From the NCBI GenBank assembly GCA_022821905.1, contig JAJECS010000012.1:1-62251 (forward strand): a stretch of 62,251 bases of DNA. The letters run 5' to 3'. This document shows, in pieces, positions 61,921 through 62,251 of this stretch. Each line of letters opens with the position of its first letter. Within the stretch, counting starts at the first letter, position 1. The notes below the pieces were generated by a model that saw nothing but the letters and a program-made list of their open reading frames with translations, ran no database searches and was not told the DNA's origin. Position numbers and translations under genes: made by a program. The DNA is from Chloroflexota bacterium. GTDB taxonomy: Bacteria; Chloroflexota; UBA11872.

Positions 61921-61945
61921 GGGCGGGCCCTGCGGGGCCCGCCCC
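61921..61945 (+). terminator. GC-rich hairpin after amt
   Basis: A 10-base perfect stem (GGGCGGGCCC / GGGCCCGCCC) with a TGCG loop, 27 bases past the amt stop. It lacks a T-run and is similar to the other intergenic palindromes. Confidence 0.5.
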
Positions 61946-61994
61946 ATTCGCGTCAGGCGCCGTCTGTGGAACCCGGCGAGGGTGGGTGGCGGCT

Positions 61995-62120
61995 AGATTC
62001 CCGGTCCCGCCTGCGCGGGGACATGTTTCGTGGGAATGACGGAGGGGTCACGGCCGTGAGGAGCTGACCGGCGTTGTGCCCCTTCGCCAGCTCCTTAGAT
62101 TCCTCGCCTGCGGCTCGACA
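61995..62120. repeat. Degenerate family A and family B repeats
   Basis: A broken family A element (AGATTCCCGG ... TGGGAATGACGGAGG, 61995-62045) with an inserted segment and a decayed family B element (TTAGATTCCTCGCCTGCGGC, about 62095-62114) lie next to the transposase remnant. Confidence 0.6.
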
Positions 62121-62123
62121 CTC

Positions 62124-62251
62124 CTATGTCAAGGCGAAGCAAGTCTGGCCAGTGGCGAGGTCCCGTTTGATGGTGCGGAAGATGCTGCGGGCCAGATGGC
62201 GTTTCAACGCCCGCACGGCTTCGCGGCGGCTCTTCCCTTCGCCCATGCGAC
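62124..62251 (-). mobile_element. C-terminal end of an IS110-type transposase (cut by window edge)
   Basis: The minus-strand frame ending at TAG (62126-62124) reads EGKSRREAVRALKRHLARSI, then FRTIKRDLATGQ. This is the typical C-terminus of IS110/IS116-family transposases (GxSxxEAxRxLKRHLAR). The gene continues beyond the window, so whether the element is intact cannot be judged. IS110 elements lack terminal inverted repeats, so an element boundary cannot be set. Confidence 0.65.

Overview
This is a GC-rich, gene-dense bacterial chromosome segment. The gene content suggests an aerobic, heterotrophic member of the Chloroflexota, perhaps a marine or sponge-associated SAR202-like lineage. That is an inference from gene mix, not from a marker gene: there is no rRNA here. 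Supporting content includes NDH-2, two superoxide dismutases, a B12-dependent ribonucleotide reductase, a GH172-type glycosidase, a phytanoyl-CoA dioxygenase-like oxygenase, an archaeal-style Mre11/Rad50/HerA/NurA operon, and short palindromic repeats in nearly every intergenic gap.

Layout. 0.2-6.6 kb (minus strand): a DM13 protein, an NDH-2 with an extra membrane domain, a repeat-built membrane protein, then a DEAD-box helicase and a glycerophosphodiesterase. 6.6-12.5 kb: flavin reductase, a glycosidase-like protein of unknown function, a GH172 enzyme coupled to a Gfo/Idh/MocA oxidoreductase, and pyrE. 12.7-18.3 kb: a defence island with an McrBC-like pair, a methyltransferase and an AbrB/PIN toxin-antitoxin pair. 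18.6-24 kb: PhyH oxygenase, tRNA-Leu(UAA), a sugar nucleotidyltransferase, a LysM protein, an orphan MetV-like protein, DedA and a family 2 glycosyltransferase. 24.1-31.8 kb: a five-gene operon in the order mre11, rad50, nurA, unknown, herA. 31.9-34.5 kb: Cu/Zn SOD, a cysteine-hydrolase fold protein and a PEP-mutase family lyase. 34.7-38.2 kb: tRNA-Leu(UAG), tig, clpP, clpX. 38.4-46.4 kb: Mn/Fe SOD, SIMPL protein, TrkH/TrkA potassium uptake, NrdJ and a membrane protein. 46.4-52.9 kb: pckA, an acetoacetate-decarboxylase family protein, an ABC exporter pair followed by a peroxiredoxin-like gene with an in-frame UGA, and a LON-domain protein. 52.9-62.2 kb: mutS2, a nuclease with tandem RAMA-like domains, rsfS and nadD, a degenerate oxidoreductase, an enoyl-reductase-like SDR, an ammonium transporter, and the tail of an IS110-type transposase at the right edge.

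Most notable. (1) A predicted selenoprotein at 49231-49731 reads UGA where relatives have the first Cys of a CxxC motif, with hairpins directly downstream. (2) The translationally coupled mre11-rad50-nurA-X-herA operon contains an undescribed 194-residue protein X. (3) A solitary EAK-type nuclease carries two RAMA-like domains and, with McrBC, suggests more than one defence directed at modified DNA. (4) A membrane module is present three times in one gene and once fused to NDH-2 in the gene overlapping it. (5) Several families of dispersed palindromes occur, one of them inserted into another.

All calls come from reading the sequence and from recalled family motifs. No database search was run.
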